A stretch of DNA of 20,000 bases from Actinidia chinensis (GCA_009663005.1 VIGQ01002083.1:147501-167500); one strand, 5' to 3'; shown: positions 1-9,013, numbered from the stretch's first letter. The notes: a model not told the origin generated them from the letters alone. Program-made: numbers and translations.

Positions 1-316
1 AAGATAGATTTCATGCATATACGAAAGATACAACGGGACAAAATGGAGAACAAATTAGAAAATATAATGATTTTAAAAAAGTATTGTTAATTTAGGAGAA
101 ATAAGTGGAAAAGAAAGAGGTATTTTAGTTGTTTTTTTTTGTGGATTCTTCTAAAAAATTGATTCAATGAGTAAAAAAAATACAGCTTTAGAGGTTTTTT
201 GACCATTTTGATCATAAATTATGGTGCTAACACATTAAGAAGAAGAATAGAAAGTGATTTTTAGAAACTTTTAACTTTTGAGGGGGAATTAAACTTTTAA
301 ACTTTATTTGGATTAC

Positions 317-500
317 TTTTTAGATGGGTGGATAAGGAGTGAAGGGATAAGGAGAAATAGTATATATAGAAAGAAAGATAAAGATTAGAGAAGGGAAAAA
401 AATATGGTGGGTCTCCTCTCTTTATTATAAAATTATACTTTTGATTTATCTTTATATATATTTTTCTTATCCCCCACCCCCTTATCCCAGATAAATTTTT
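317..500. mobile_element. Foldback / MITE-like element
   Basis: The left arm (about 317-395) contains GGGTGGATAAGG and GGGATAAGG. The right arm (about 425-500) contains the reverse-complementary CTTATCC and CCTTATCCCAGATAA. The AT-rich stretches inside (ATAGTATATATAG...AAAGATAAAG on the left, its complement around 441-470) also pair imperfectly, with the centre near 405-425. The arms are imperfect and I see no convincing target duplication, so the family is not assigned. A 98-residue minus-strand frame across it is low-complexity and not protein-like. Confidence 0.45.
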
Positions 501-570
501 AGTTAGGTCTAGGCCACTCCAAAAATTATCCGTCTCATCCACTCGGGATAAATTATAGGGGCATAAATTA

Positions 571-657
571 ACGCCTCCAGATTCAACAGCCAAACGCCAG
601 AGAAAAAAAATTATTCGGAGAAAAAGTTATCCCCTCCAATCCGGTAGCCAAACGACC
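571..657 (+). repeat. Direct repeat of a MITE-type terminal motif
   Basis: CCTCCAGATTCAACAGCCAAACG (in part; starts near 573) recurs about 63 bases later as CCTCCAATCCGGTAGCCAAACG (starts near 635). Both end in GCCAAACG. Motifs of the type CCAAACGG / CGTTTGG are common at plant MITE ends, so this may be two stacked right ends whose left ends lie outside the window or are lost. No matching left end is visible in bases 1-316, where I see only AT-rich DNA. Confidence 0.35.
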
Positions 658-975
658 CCTACGTGTGAAAAGGAAAAAAGCCTATGAGTCAAAGATTTTG
701 CCTTGCCAAACTAACTCGAATCTAAAAAAAATGAAAACTTTCTTCACTGGGGGCTCGATTAGGAAAAAGGTTCTTTAATTTGAGCAAACTTAAAATCGTT
801 TTTTCGAGTTTTTCATATGTAGGATTTTCTTCACTATTAAATTAAACATTTTATATTTTTCTAGATCAATTTGACAAAGAAATCTAAAATTTATGATCAA
901 TTTGAAAAACGTCCATGAAAAATATTAGTTTAATTAAGTATTTTTTTGTTTTTGGAATAGCCTTTTGGTGTATTT

Positions 976-1000
976 TATATATATATATAGAGAGAGAGAA
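976..1000. repeat. TA/GA compound microsatellite
   Basis: An alternating TA run (about 976-989) passes directly into an alternating GA run (about 990-999). It is a simple-sequence repeat beside the start of the dispersed repeat copy 1. Confidence 0.85.
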
Positions 1001-1016
1001 GACATGGTTTGGGGTA

Positions 1017-1457
1017 TTTTTTCTAGGCTAATTTAGGCCAAATTAAAAAATGAGCTAGTTACTGGTAGTTGATTTGGTTTTTATTTTTTCCGCTTTTGAT
1101 CAAATTTTTTTAATTATACCTATTGTCTATTGCTAGAGGAATTTATTTTATATTTGGATTACAAAATAAGTAAGAAATAAGATAGAGGAGAGTGAAAAAT
1201 GATGAGAGAATAGAGAAGTTCTTTACAAATTTTCCATTTACACACCTTTGGTGTTTTGTGTGAGGGTTTTTGGTGAAAATGCATAAAAAAAAAAAAAAAA
1301 AAAAAAGAAATTGAGAGAAAATCAGATTGCCTTTTATGGTTTTGGATTACAAAAAAATTAAAAATGGAAAGAAATGTGAGAATAGAAGTCTCTTATAGCC
1401 CTCTTTTGTTTCTCAACAAAAATAGTGACATTTTATGAGATTTTGTGAGTAATAAAG
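1017..1457 (+). repeat. Dispersed repeat, copy 1 (partner at 7424-8045)
   Basis: The block around 1030-1058 (AGGCCAAATTAAAAAATGAG and flanks) matches 7440-7463. The block around 1135-1215 (AGAGGAATTTA, GATTACAAAATAAGTAA, GTGAAAAATGATGAGAGA) matches 7540-7610. The block around 1313-1456 (ending ATAGTGACATTTTATGAGA) matches 7897-8042. Orientation is the same. Relative to the partner this copy lacks about 230 bases between 1220 and 1225. It contains a run of 22 A at 1285-1306. Within the copy, two stretches around GGATTACAAAA resemble each other, suggesting internal duplication. No coding potential is seen; the identity of the element is unknown. Confidence 0.75.
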
Positions 1458-1731
1458 TAATTTGTTGTTTTTATTATTATAGTTCCAAGATTGTTCAAAA
1501 AAATCGTATTTTTTTGGCGGTGCGTTCGACGACCCACCTCGCAAGTAAGGGAAAGAGGTATGGAGGGGGTGAATTTCAAGTAGTTGCTTCATTTTATAGA
1601 AAACCTATCTTTCTACTCACACAAGGCACCGTTTAACTCATATGGGTGCAGAATCATGTTTGGACTGAACGCATACAATTGCCTTGCCTTATGGCTTCTT
1701 TTCAAGATGCACAAGTGAATGCCATTACTCA
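1458..1731. other. Unassigned stretch of more balanced composition
   Basis: Bases about 1515-1735 are less AT-rich than their surroundings and look like mixed-codon sequence (for example the stretch at 1640-1733), but no frame gives a protein I recognise. The 63-residue frame at 1445-1636 is not family-like. It may be a fragment of a decayed gene or of a transposed transcript. Confidence 0.3.
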
Positions 1732-1930
1732 GGCTCCGTTTGGTAATCGCTTAAAAAAAAACAAGTTTTTTTAAGTTAGCTATCATAAAGGTCAAAAATT
1801 TTTGACTTTTTTGCTTTTGTAGGCTTTACTTTATTACCTCAAATGAAGCAAAAACAGAAAATCAAAAAAGCCAACTTTAATTGACTTTTTTAACTTATTT
1901 TAAACCAAAAAACTAGAAAAAAAGCTGAAA
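1732..1930 (+). mobile_element. MITE-like element, copy 1 (related to 9700-9895)
   Basis: It begins GGCTCCGTTTGGTAATCGCTT. The related element at 9700-9895 begins CGTTTGGTATTGCTT and ends with the inverted ACCAAACGGAGCC. Both contain in the same order an AAGTTTTTTTAAG-type block, a TTTTTTGCTTT/TTTTTTGCCTT block, a CAAAAAC-rich block, and CCAACTTT followed by a TTGACT/TGACTG block. The right end of this copy (around 1905-1930) has lost the clear CCAAACGG end, so the end coordinate is approximate. Confidence 0.6.
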
Positions 1931-1967
1931 AAAAGTTTGGGGCCCTCATCCTCCTGGGTCATCCATG

Positions 1968-2275
1968 AGTCACTGCCACTGCAAAATTATTGCCCTTCCT
2001 TTTGTCAGATATCTCAATCAAGCAACAATGCACATGGGGCATGTGAACGCGTAATTTCCTTTTCGCTTTGTCTCAGCCTGTGATGGGTCTTTAATTGAGT
2101 ACCATTAAACCAAAATTACCCAGTCACTGCACTGCAAAATTTTGCCCTTCAGCTTTTGTCCAATAGCTAAGCAAGGACAACACTGCTCATGGGGCATGTG
2201 AACCGTATATTTCCTTTTCGGCTTTCTCTAGCCTGTGATGGCTTTATTGAGTACTCATTAACACATTACCCAAAG
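1968..2275 (+). repeat. 154-bp tandem duplication, two units
   Basis: Unit 1 starts at 1968 and unit 2 at 2122 with AGTCACTGC. Both then carry ACTGCAAAATT, TTGCCCTTC, CTTTTGTC, CATGGGGCATGTGAAC, TTTCCTTTTCG, AGCCTGTGATGG and a TTGAGTAC block, in the same order and spacing. A 115-residue frame at 2189-2536 starts inside unit 2 but its product resembles nothing I know. A more diverged third copy of the central part is at 5505-5590. Confidence 0.85.
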
Positions 2276-3400
2276 CACCTTCCTTTCACTGATATAGGAA
2301 CTAAGCAATTCATATCAACACTAGTTTTGTTGGAAAAAAATGATTTTGTCCTCTTACTTAATACGTCAAAAGGTATCTCCGTATTAGCAGCCTTTTCAAT
2401 TTTAACATCGGATATATATGGCAATCGGTTTTGGAAATTTCATTCCTTTCTTTCAACAATTCAAACGATTTTTTGTGATCAGATTCATCAACCTTGTAGG
2501 AATTTAAGTTTTATAATTCCAATATTGACTCATTAATTGCCACTTTTAAATATAATTTATCGTTATTTACAACGATTTAGATCTTAAAATGGTAAACTTT
2601 AATGACACTCCAGAGTAAAAATATTTTTGAAATTTTAAAATTAAGAAGAATGGAAATGAAAATGAATAAAAATATTTTTTTAACTGATTTCATAATTTTA
2701 AAAAAAATCGATAAATAAATGAAATGGAGAAGTTTATTCTATTTCATGAATAGATAAATATCCTGTAATTACCAAAAACAGCATATAAATAGCTTATGAT
2801 TATGTCCAATTGGCGCTGAGGTGTGTTACATGTGAGTGACATCACTGCTAAGAAGACGTTTGTCAGAACTTTTTGTTTTGGCACACTTCTCCCTTAGAGG
2901 TGGTAAATGGGAAGCGAAAATATTATTAAATTTGCATTTTTATAATATTATCGATTATTTAAATTTCAGAATTTTTAAAGTGAGTGGGCCCGCCCTTCAA
3001 GAGAACCACGACAGAAATAAGTGAAAATTAAGAAGCGCGCGTTTGAAGTTTCAAGATTTTTGGGGGGCGTTTCGAATTTTTTCTTAAGTTGTAATGGTCT
3101 AAATAGTATAAAATATATTAGATACAAAAAAATGGAAATTGTTCATAGTCTCGGTGAAAGGATGGATTATTTTCCCGATAATACTGAATAGTTATTTAAA
3201 AAAAAATTAAAGTGCTTAAACTTGCAAATTCTTTTTCGTATTTTACTGGGATTTAGTTCTCTGTTTCTTTCCTTTCTTCTTTTGTAAAATTTTATATTTT
3301 TTCAATCATCACGTGACAAGAGAAATGTTACAAATTTAAAAAAAAAATTTTTAAAAAAAAAGTAGTTTTTTGCTAAGGAAAATAATCTTTGTGTGTTGCA
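2276..3400. other. AT-rich stretch, no gene seen
   Basis: Only low-complexity frames are present and no recognisable domain. There is a short GC-richer patch (2985-3070) with CCCGCCC and GCGCGCG. Nothing else in it can be supported. Confidence 0.5.
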
Positions 3401-3404
3401 AAAG

Positions 3405-3411
3405 TATAAAA
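3405..3411 (+). promoter_or_regulatory. Possible TATA box
   Basis: TATAAAA followed by a C-rich, G-poor stretch (CCCCTCCAC...) has the look of a plant core promoter and 5' leader. No convincing coding sequence follows, so it may be fortuitous or belong to a non-coding or decayed transcript. Confidence 0.25.
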
Positions 3412-4190
3412 CCCCTCCACGATTCACCGCACCCATACTCACACACCCTCCGTCATTATTTTCGTTTCATCGGCCACCCCCTGCCTTCATATAGTTTTTC
3501 TCAATTATCTTGTCGCTCATATTTGGATTATTTCCTCTAGATTTTCACCTTTTTTTACACAGTAATAACAAAATCCAAAACGAGACAAATTCCCTAGTCC
3601 CCCCTCGAATAGCATACCCACCTCAAGAATCAATCCCTGGGGGTATATATGAAAACTACCCAGACAAAGCAACACACTCAAAATCCCCCCCTTATCACTA
3701 GGGTACACACCGAACCCTCCCCAGCCAAAAGAATTATCCCAACCGAAAACAAAAAACCAAAAAAAAAAAAACAAACGAATGACAGCCCCTCCCGGCACAA
3801 CTAGCGAAACTACAAGCCAAGCCCTTCATGCTGAACACATAGATAAAGCGAAGTGGCCTACTCCAAGACGCAAAAATACTACGCAGCACAACGCCGACCG
3901 AGCAATAACACACCAAAAAATGCCGCCGCCGACCAAACATCGCCAACAACTCATCCAAGATACGATATAGAAGCGGTCCGACCACCAACGACATCCAACA
4001 CACAAAGCCAACAGAAAAACAACAGAAAAAAAGTGAGAAAACCCCGCCAGGAGATGTTAAATTCACCCAACAATACACACTAACCTACATTCCTATTACC
4101 CGAGTAAGGACTCTAATTTCCTCCATCAGAACATAAAAGGGAGCAAAAGAGGAACCTTTCACACAAATCACCCAACTCACACTTCACTAA
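3412..4190. other. A/C-rich strand-asymmetric block
   Basis: The plus strand is strikingly poor in G and T. By direct count 52 of 60 bases at 3721-3780 and 48 of 60 at 3901-3960 are A or C. Several overlapping frames on both strands are open across 3510-4083, which fits skewed composition rather than coding. No product resembles a known family, and no tandem unit is apparent. Confidence 0.5.
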
Positions 4191-4518
4191 CAATTATTGA
4201 GTCTTTTCATTCTCCATCTTCCCGCCCGAAACCATCACCACCGTTGTTCCATACTTCCACCCACCTTTTATATCTATCCATGTAATTTTCTCCACTTTCC
4301 CACGAAACAAAATTTGTGAATTGTTTCTTAAGTTTCTAAGGTTGGGGGGTTTTTGAAATAGTAATTTTTTTTTAAAAATTATTATCAACGGGGGATTTTC
4401 ATAGGACACTAATTTCTTGTCAAAAAATTGGCAACAATTGTCTTTTATTTGGAGGCCAATCGATAATCCAATAATGTGATCAAAAGTGAGTATTTTTCGT
4501 AGTTTCATTTAGTACAAA

Positions 4519-4635
4519 GATCATTCATAAAAAATTCAAATTAAATCAAATTTGTGTTATATAATTGATTATATTTCTAATTGAACAATATTTGAAAAAT
4601 ATAATTTTGAGAATCAAATTGTAAATTGAATGATC
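4519..4635. repeat. Short inverted-repeat (foldback) element
   Basis: GATCATTCA at 4519-4527 is the exact reverse complement of TGAATGATC at 4627-4635. The adjacent bases inside (ATTCAAATTAAATC on the left, GAATCAAATTGTAAAT on the right) also pair partly. The interior is AT-rich. This may be a small MITE, but no target duplication is clear. Confidence 0.35.
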
Positions 4636-5504
4636 CCGATCAGGTTGACTATCAAATCTGAATCACTTAATTTTTTTTTCATAGATACTATTCCATCGCT
4701 CATCTCAACAAATCAATTTCTTTGAACATAATCATTGGGGCCTCTAAGCAACCGTTTTTGTGGCCCAAAGTTGGACTCAAGTTTTTTTGAAAATACAAAT
4801 TTATATCATATTAGTTTATTAATATTTTTCAACTACCTACGTTTCTTCACTTGATCCCCTTTCACCTTCTTAATGAATCCACGGCAAAGGTGATGTTTGT
4901 TAAAGCTTTTCTTTCCTTGGAATTTTTTGTGTCAATTTGTTTTTTCATACCTTCTACTATGTACTGCCTTCTCTCTTCCACCACACACTTTCCCCCACCC
5001 CCAATTCTCCCGCTCCCCTATTTGTCTATCATTTCGCCTATTCCTTCTCTCCGTTTTTTTCCTTCGCTCCGCCTCGATCCCGCTGAGATTTATTGCATAA
5101 GCCCTCAACGACAATGAACATCAACCAATTGGGATTGGTACGCCTATGCCCATATTTTTATCGATTCCACACTTTCTTTCCCCGTCCCCACTTCCTTTTC
5201 GCTCACCACCGAAAGACGGTCCTGCTTTATGTTCATCCTCCATCCGCCATGGTTTTCCACTAAGCACCCCCCTCAACACATTTAATTTCCAGGTATTAAC
5301 ATCCTTATGAAAAAAAAGGTTGCACCATTCTTTCAATATGCCCTAACTTCCCACCGCTTATTGAAAACTGACACCATTTCGTACAAACGCGGAGGGAATC
5401 AATCGGCTTTGCCCCCCTCAAACTATCCCCGGAAGTCATAGAAATCCCTGGAGACCGAATACGGCCCACTTCTTCCCCTTCAAACGACCGTCTTTTGTGT
5501 AGAT
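4636..5504. other. Intergenic stretch, C/T-rich from about 4950
   Basis: Bases about 4950-5480 are pyrimidine-rich on the plus strand (CTCCC and TTCC runs). Open frames there are short and Pro/Leu/Ser-rich as expected from composition. No gene is supported. Confidence 0.4.
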
Positions 5505-5590
5505 GCTCTCAGACAACAATGCAAATGTGGCATGTGAACGTACCAGTTTCCTCCTTAATGATGTTGCTTTCTCTAACCTGTGAAAGTTTG
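5505..5590 (+). repeat. Diverged third copy of the 154-bp repeat (central part)
   Basis: GACAACAATGCAAATGTGGCATGTGAACGTACC, abbreviated here, then a TTTCCT block, TTTCTCTAACCTGTGA and a TTTATGATAAC tail parallel the central part of the units at 1968-2275 (ACAATGCACATGGGGCATGTGAAC..., TCTAGCCTGTGATGG). Orientation is the same. Confidence 0.65.
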
Positions 5591-6829
5591 TTTATGATAA
5601 CAACAGGGTTTAAAAGAGGTCTTTCTTTTATTTGAGCACATTGCCTAGTTTAATATAACGCTATCTAAATTATATTCCAAATTCTAGTCTCCCCTGGTCC
5701 CCTTGCTTTGCTTTCTTATCTTTCGGCCCGTGTGCGGGCCCCCTCCCGTTTGAGCCCTGCGCCCAGACACCCTTTTGTCTGCCTTTTTCTACTTTCTCCG
5801 GTTCTCGTCCCTCCCCCTCTTCCCTACATGAAATTTTTTATTAAAACTAATATTAAAATTAAGCCAATAACAATTATAAAGCTCACTTTTAAAACATGTT
5901 CCTAGAAAATTTAGCTAAAAAAAAAAACGTATCCACACAGGATCTTGATATCAAGCGGCCCCGATTTCCACTTCACCTGCAGAGAACCCCGCAGCCTGGC
6001 CATTGCCCTTGCCTTTTAATATCCCTTTGATAGAGAAAACCCGTTTGGTTGGAGAGGTTTTGTGTTACCTGATTAGAAATGACGAGAAATTGAATTTTAT
6101 TGTTTCACAAGGGATAGAAATGGATGAGAAGAAAAATTATTTACGAAAGTATTTTTGTTTCTCATGCAAACATTTTGATCTTTGATTGCTCACTGGTACA
6201 TGAACAATCACTCTTCCCTCTTATGTCCTCACTTCCCTCCATGCCTGCTCATTTTCCACCCTCCTATGCCCACTCAAGATTCCCTTCCTACCTCCCCACC
6301 ACGAGCCAACAGCAGGGGAGGAGCGGGAGGAGCCCCAAAATAAAGGAGCCAAATCTTCCCAACTGAAAAAAAAAAAACTCAAAGAATCGATCGAGGATGG
6401 AGGGAGGACTTTTTAATTTTTGGAGTCATTCTTTAAGTCAGTTGTGCCACAAAATAAAAAAAAGAAAGTGAAAAAAATATCCTAATAACTTATTTCTTCT
6501 TTCGCCACCCATGGTTATTTGCAAACACACCTTTTCCATCACTTTATTTATTTTATTCTGCATTTATTATATCCCCCCTCATACTTCCCCCCGATCGGTC
6601 CTCCACTCTATTACCTACTCGAACTCCCTAATAAGAAAACTCCCGTTTTTTCCACAATACTATTTAGTCTCGATTCGTCGACAACCAACTTTCATCTGCT
6701 TCTAAGCCAACCACTTTTCTCCTATTATCGTCTCTTTCGGCCACCTCATTAAGATTCCAAGCTTCTACCCCCCCACCTCTACTATTAATTTGAATTTGAA
6801 AGCCATATCTCGTACTCATTTGGTTATTT
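5591..6829. other. Intergenic stretch, no gene supported
   Basis: The stretch contains a GC-rich hairpin GGCCCG-TGTG-CGGGCC at 5725-5740 and a 12-bp palindrome CTTGATATCAAG at 5944-5955. Bases 6000-6370 have mixed composition with two overlapping frames (60 and 80 residues) that I do not recognise. Bases 6500-6770 are C/T-rich with short frames. Nothing shows a conserved domain. Confidence 0.4.
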
Positions 6830-6903
6830 GGATATAAAGATAAGATGAAAGTGAGTTTCAAGTATTGGATATAAAAATAAAGTTGGAAGTGAGTTTGAGA
6901 TAT
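6830..6903 (+). repeat. Imperfect 37-bp tandem repeat, two units
   Basis: GGATATAAAGATAAG... (6830-6866) is repeated as GGATATAAAAATAAAG... (6867-6903). Both contain GAAGTGAGTTT or GAAAGTGAGTTT at the same offset. Confidence 0.6.
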
Positions 6904-7423
6904 AAGTATGAAAAAGGTGCCCACCCGTACCCGACCCGTTACCTTCCGGCCTCCATCCCATCTCACCGACAATAACAGCCACCGAAATAATCACCCAAAT
7001 TATCAACGCCCATGGTCTCCTTTTTCAAAACCCCTCCCACAAACACCAATATAGTCAAGTGCATAGCAAAATAGAATGCGTTTTATGTGTATACAGGCAC
7101 GTAAATCACACAGAGAGAGAGAAACTGAATATGGATGTTGTCGGTATAGGTTGGGTTTTGATTTTGGTGGCTGTAATCGACTTAATGTGGTGAATGACTG
7201 GTGCTATGTGGGTAGATTTGGTGGCATTGAAGATGGCGGTGGCTTTAATCAACCAAGGACCTTTTCCTTGGTCCCGTGTGCCTTTTAAGACTGGTGTACA
7301 CGTTGTTGGAAAGATAGAGACACTTTTTACACCCTGTAAAAGCGACGTTTTTGAGAAAACCTTAATAGCAGGCAAACTGGCTATTTTTGAGAAAAAAATC
7401 TTTTTAAGGCAAGTTTGTGTTAC
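6904..7423. other. Mixed-composition stretch with unrecognised open frames
   Basis: Bases 7076-7375 are open on the plus strand (two overlapping frames of 70 and 79 residues) and on the minus strand (89 residues). Composition is closer to 45% GC than the flanks and glycine/valine codons are frequent on the plus strand, so a fragment of a transposed or decayed gene is possible. I recognise no family and call no gene. Confidence 0.3.
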
Positions 7424-8045
7424 ATTTTTCTGAGCTAATTCAGGCCAAATTAAAAAATGAGCTAATGTAGTTTATTTGGTTTGTAATTCTTTTCGTTTTT
7501 GATCAATTTTTTTAATTATTTTCTATTTCTATAGACTAGAGGAATTTACTTTTATGATTGAATTACAAAATAAGTAAACAATAGAGAGAGAGTGAAAAAT
7601 GATGAGAGAGAAGTTCTCTACGAAGACACTTTTGTTTATTACAAAAAATAATGAGATTTGATGAACAATTGTGAGAAACAAATATAATTGGCTATGTATT
7701 ATTAAATAATACCAAAATTTGCCTATTAAAATACAAAGGAAGAAAAAAGAAATTATTCCCTATATTTTTATTTCACATTATTTATTTTTTTACTCACTTA
7801 AACATGATCGTGAGAAAACACAATATTGTTTTTTATCACCAACATGATTCCTTTTCCCATTTACAACCTATTTGGTGTTTGGTGAAAAATGATAAGAAAA
7901 TTGAGAGAAATCAGATAATCTTTTATATTTGGATTACAGAAAAGATAAAACATAGAAAGAAAATATGAGAAAGAGAAGTCTCTTAGTAAGTTTCTTTTGT
8001 TTTTCAACAAAAATAGTGACATTTTATGAGATTTTGTAGAATAAA
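7424..8045 (+). repeat. Dispersed repeat, copy 2 (partner at 1017-1457)
   Basis: It shares with copy 1 the blocks AGGCCAAATTAAAAAATGAG, AGAGGAATTTA, GAGTGAAAAATGATGAGAGA, and the closing ATAGTGACATTTTATGAGATTTTG. It has about 230 extra bases (7620-7850) absent from copy 1. Its right end lies about 160 bases upstream of the hairpin in front of the RALF-like gene. Confidence 0.75.
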
Positions 8046-8207
8046 ATAAATTATTAGTGTATTAATATAATAACTAGTAATTATCCGTACTCACAATATA
8101 TAATGTGGGGACAATAATCATAGCCTTTAATTTCATATCCAATGCTTTATGTGGTGGTTCTCCCCTCAACACTACTATCCTAAAACAAAAATGATAAGTA
8201 CACATCA

Positions 8208-8294
8208 AGACACGCTCTCTCACAAACACAGTAGAACTCGTCTTAATTAGGGTTTTTAGGACGAGTTCCACTGTGTTTGCGAGAGGGTGTGTCT
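8208..8294. repeat. Near-perfect 35-bp hairpin upstream of the RALF-like gene
   Basis: The left arm ends GTAGAACTCGTC at 8242. The right arm starts GACGAGTTCCAC at 8260. The 17-base loop is 8243-8259. Over about 35 paired positions I count four mismatches, all transitions; two of them would be G-U wobbles in RNA. The arm also matches the second tandem unit (8330 onward). Confidence 0.85.
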
Positions 8295-8396
8295 TGTGCA
8301 CACCAAAAAATGAGTGTGTATCTAATTAGGACGAGTTCTATTGTGTTTGTAAGAGAGTGTGTCTTGTACACACTAAAAAATGAGTATTTACCTATC
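8257..8396 (+). repeat. 70-bp tandem repeat, two units
   Basis: TTAGGACGAGTTC starts each unit (8257 and 8327). Both then carry TGTGTTTG, GAGAG or GAGAGGG, TGTGTCTTGT, CACAC, and AAAAAATGAGT in the same spacing. Differences are mostly C/T and G/A changes. Both units lie within about 270 bases of the RALF-like start codon and could carry regulatory sites. A 69-residue frame through this repeat is an artefact of the repetition. Confidence 0.85.
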
Positions 8397-8457
8397 ATTG
8401 TTGATCTTAAAACTCGGCTGTCATTATGTGATTCGGTCCCACAAACTTTTTTCGTAC

Positions 8458-8464
8458 TATATAA
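8458..8464 (+). promoter_or_regulatory. TATA box of the RALF-like gene
   Basis: TATATAA lies 67 bases upstream of the chosen ATG at 8525. Transcription starting about 30 bases downstream (near 8490) would exclude the in-frame ATG at 8477 and leave a leader of about 35 bases. This supports the 8525 start. Confidence 0.6.
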
Positions 8465-8524
8465 CTCCGTGTTTGTTTGTTATTAAAAAGCAAACTGGAA
8501 CTCAACCAAACCAGACCACTTGAG

Positions 8525-9013
8525 ATGAAGATCAAGTGCCAAGCTCTCCACACCACAATGGCTTCAATATTCCTGGCCATTCTGCTGTTTTTGGCAAGTC
8601 AGTGCGAGGCGGATCCAGCAAAGGTGCCCCGGAACTCGTCCGCCTTCCCCTGCAATGGCACGGTCGCATCGTGCCTAAACTATGACGAAGAGTTCCTGCT
8701 CGATTCTCACGCGAGCCAAGGAATTCTAGACTCAAAGGTAAACCCCATTAATGTTAAGAAAGCCTTAAATCAAAATAAACCTTTTTGTGATAAAACTAAG
8801 AATGCTAATTGCCTACCACCATACAATGTACTCAAGACGAAGTGTCAAACCTATCATAGATGCCCGTGGAAAAATCCCCAAGAGTTTTCACTTGGCTTTC
8901 TCTTCTCCTTTCTTCTTCTCCATTTCCTCCCTCCATTTCTCTTACTTGTATATTGCTCTTACGGGTTTGCTTATGACTGTGTGATCGGCCCCTCTTGTAT
9001 CAATGTATTGTGA
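8525..9013 (+). CDS. RALF-like secreted peptide precursor, divergent
   Basis: The frame encodes 162 residues. RALF peptides are secreted signals that bind CrRLK1L receptors with LLG/LORELEI co-receptors at the cell wall. Residues 1-29 form a signal peptide (hydrophobic 13-25, likely cut after QCEA). The propeptide has the family pattern C43-NGTVAS-C50 followed by acidic DEEFLLDS. The mature-like part has AL-x2-N-x2-P at 80-86 and four cysteines C88-x7-C96 and C107-x5-C113 with R112 before the last, as in RALFs. Missing are the YISY receptor/co-receptor motif and the dibasic RR-x-L protease site (GIL at 66-68 is in its place). Most RALFs stop soon after the last cysteine; here the frame runs 49 residues further, with a strongly hydrophobic segment at about 123-143. 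Single exon, as usual. A GT-rich sequence resembling a splice donor (AAG/GTAAAC at 8736-8744) exists, but the RALF pattern continues in frame beyond it. The composition drops to AT-rich after that point. Assignment rests on pattern recognition; function of this copy is inferred. Confidence 0.75.
   Translation: MKIKCQALHTTMASIFLAILLFLASQCEADPAKVPRNSSAFPCNGTVASCLNYDEEFLLDSHASQGILDSKVNPINVKKALNQNKPFCDKTKNANCLPPYNVLKTKCQTYHRCPWKNPQEFSLGFLFSFLLLHFLPPFLLLVYCSYGFAYDCVIGPSCINVL

Noticed and set aside
2189..2536. 115-residue plus-strand open frame
   Set aside because: It starts inside a tandem repeat unit, resembles no family, and has no upstream promoter-like context; most likely chance.
3734..4083. 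Overlapping open frames on both strands
   Set aside because: They arise from the A/C-skewed composition; the products are Cys/Phe/Val-rich or Thr/Pro/Asn-rich without a domain.
5725..5740. GC-rich hairpin GGCCCG-TGTG-CGGGCC as a terminator
   Set aside because: Not meaningful in a plant nuclear context without a gene or T-run; kept only as a note.
5940..5960. Restriction-site-rich string suggesting vector sequence
   Set aside because: Only a short palindrome with chance restriction sites; no continuous match to a vector polylinker that I can recognise.
7106..7375. 89-residue minus-strand frame
   Set aside because: No recognisable family; the plus strand is open over the same bases, so coding cannot be supported on either strand.
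8477..8524. Upstream in-frame ATG for the RALF-like gene
   Set aside because: It lies only 13 bases after the TATA box and would precede the expected transcription start; the ATG at 8525 sits just before the signal peptide.
8736..8744. Splice-donor-like AAG/GTAAAC inside the RALF-like gene
   Set aside because: The RALF cysteine pattern continues in the same frame beyond it, and RALF genes are usually intronless. It remains a caveat because the composition becomes AT-rich here.
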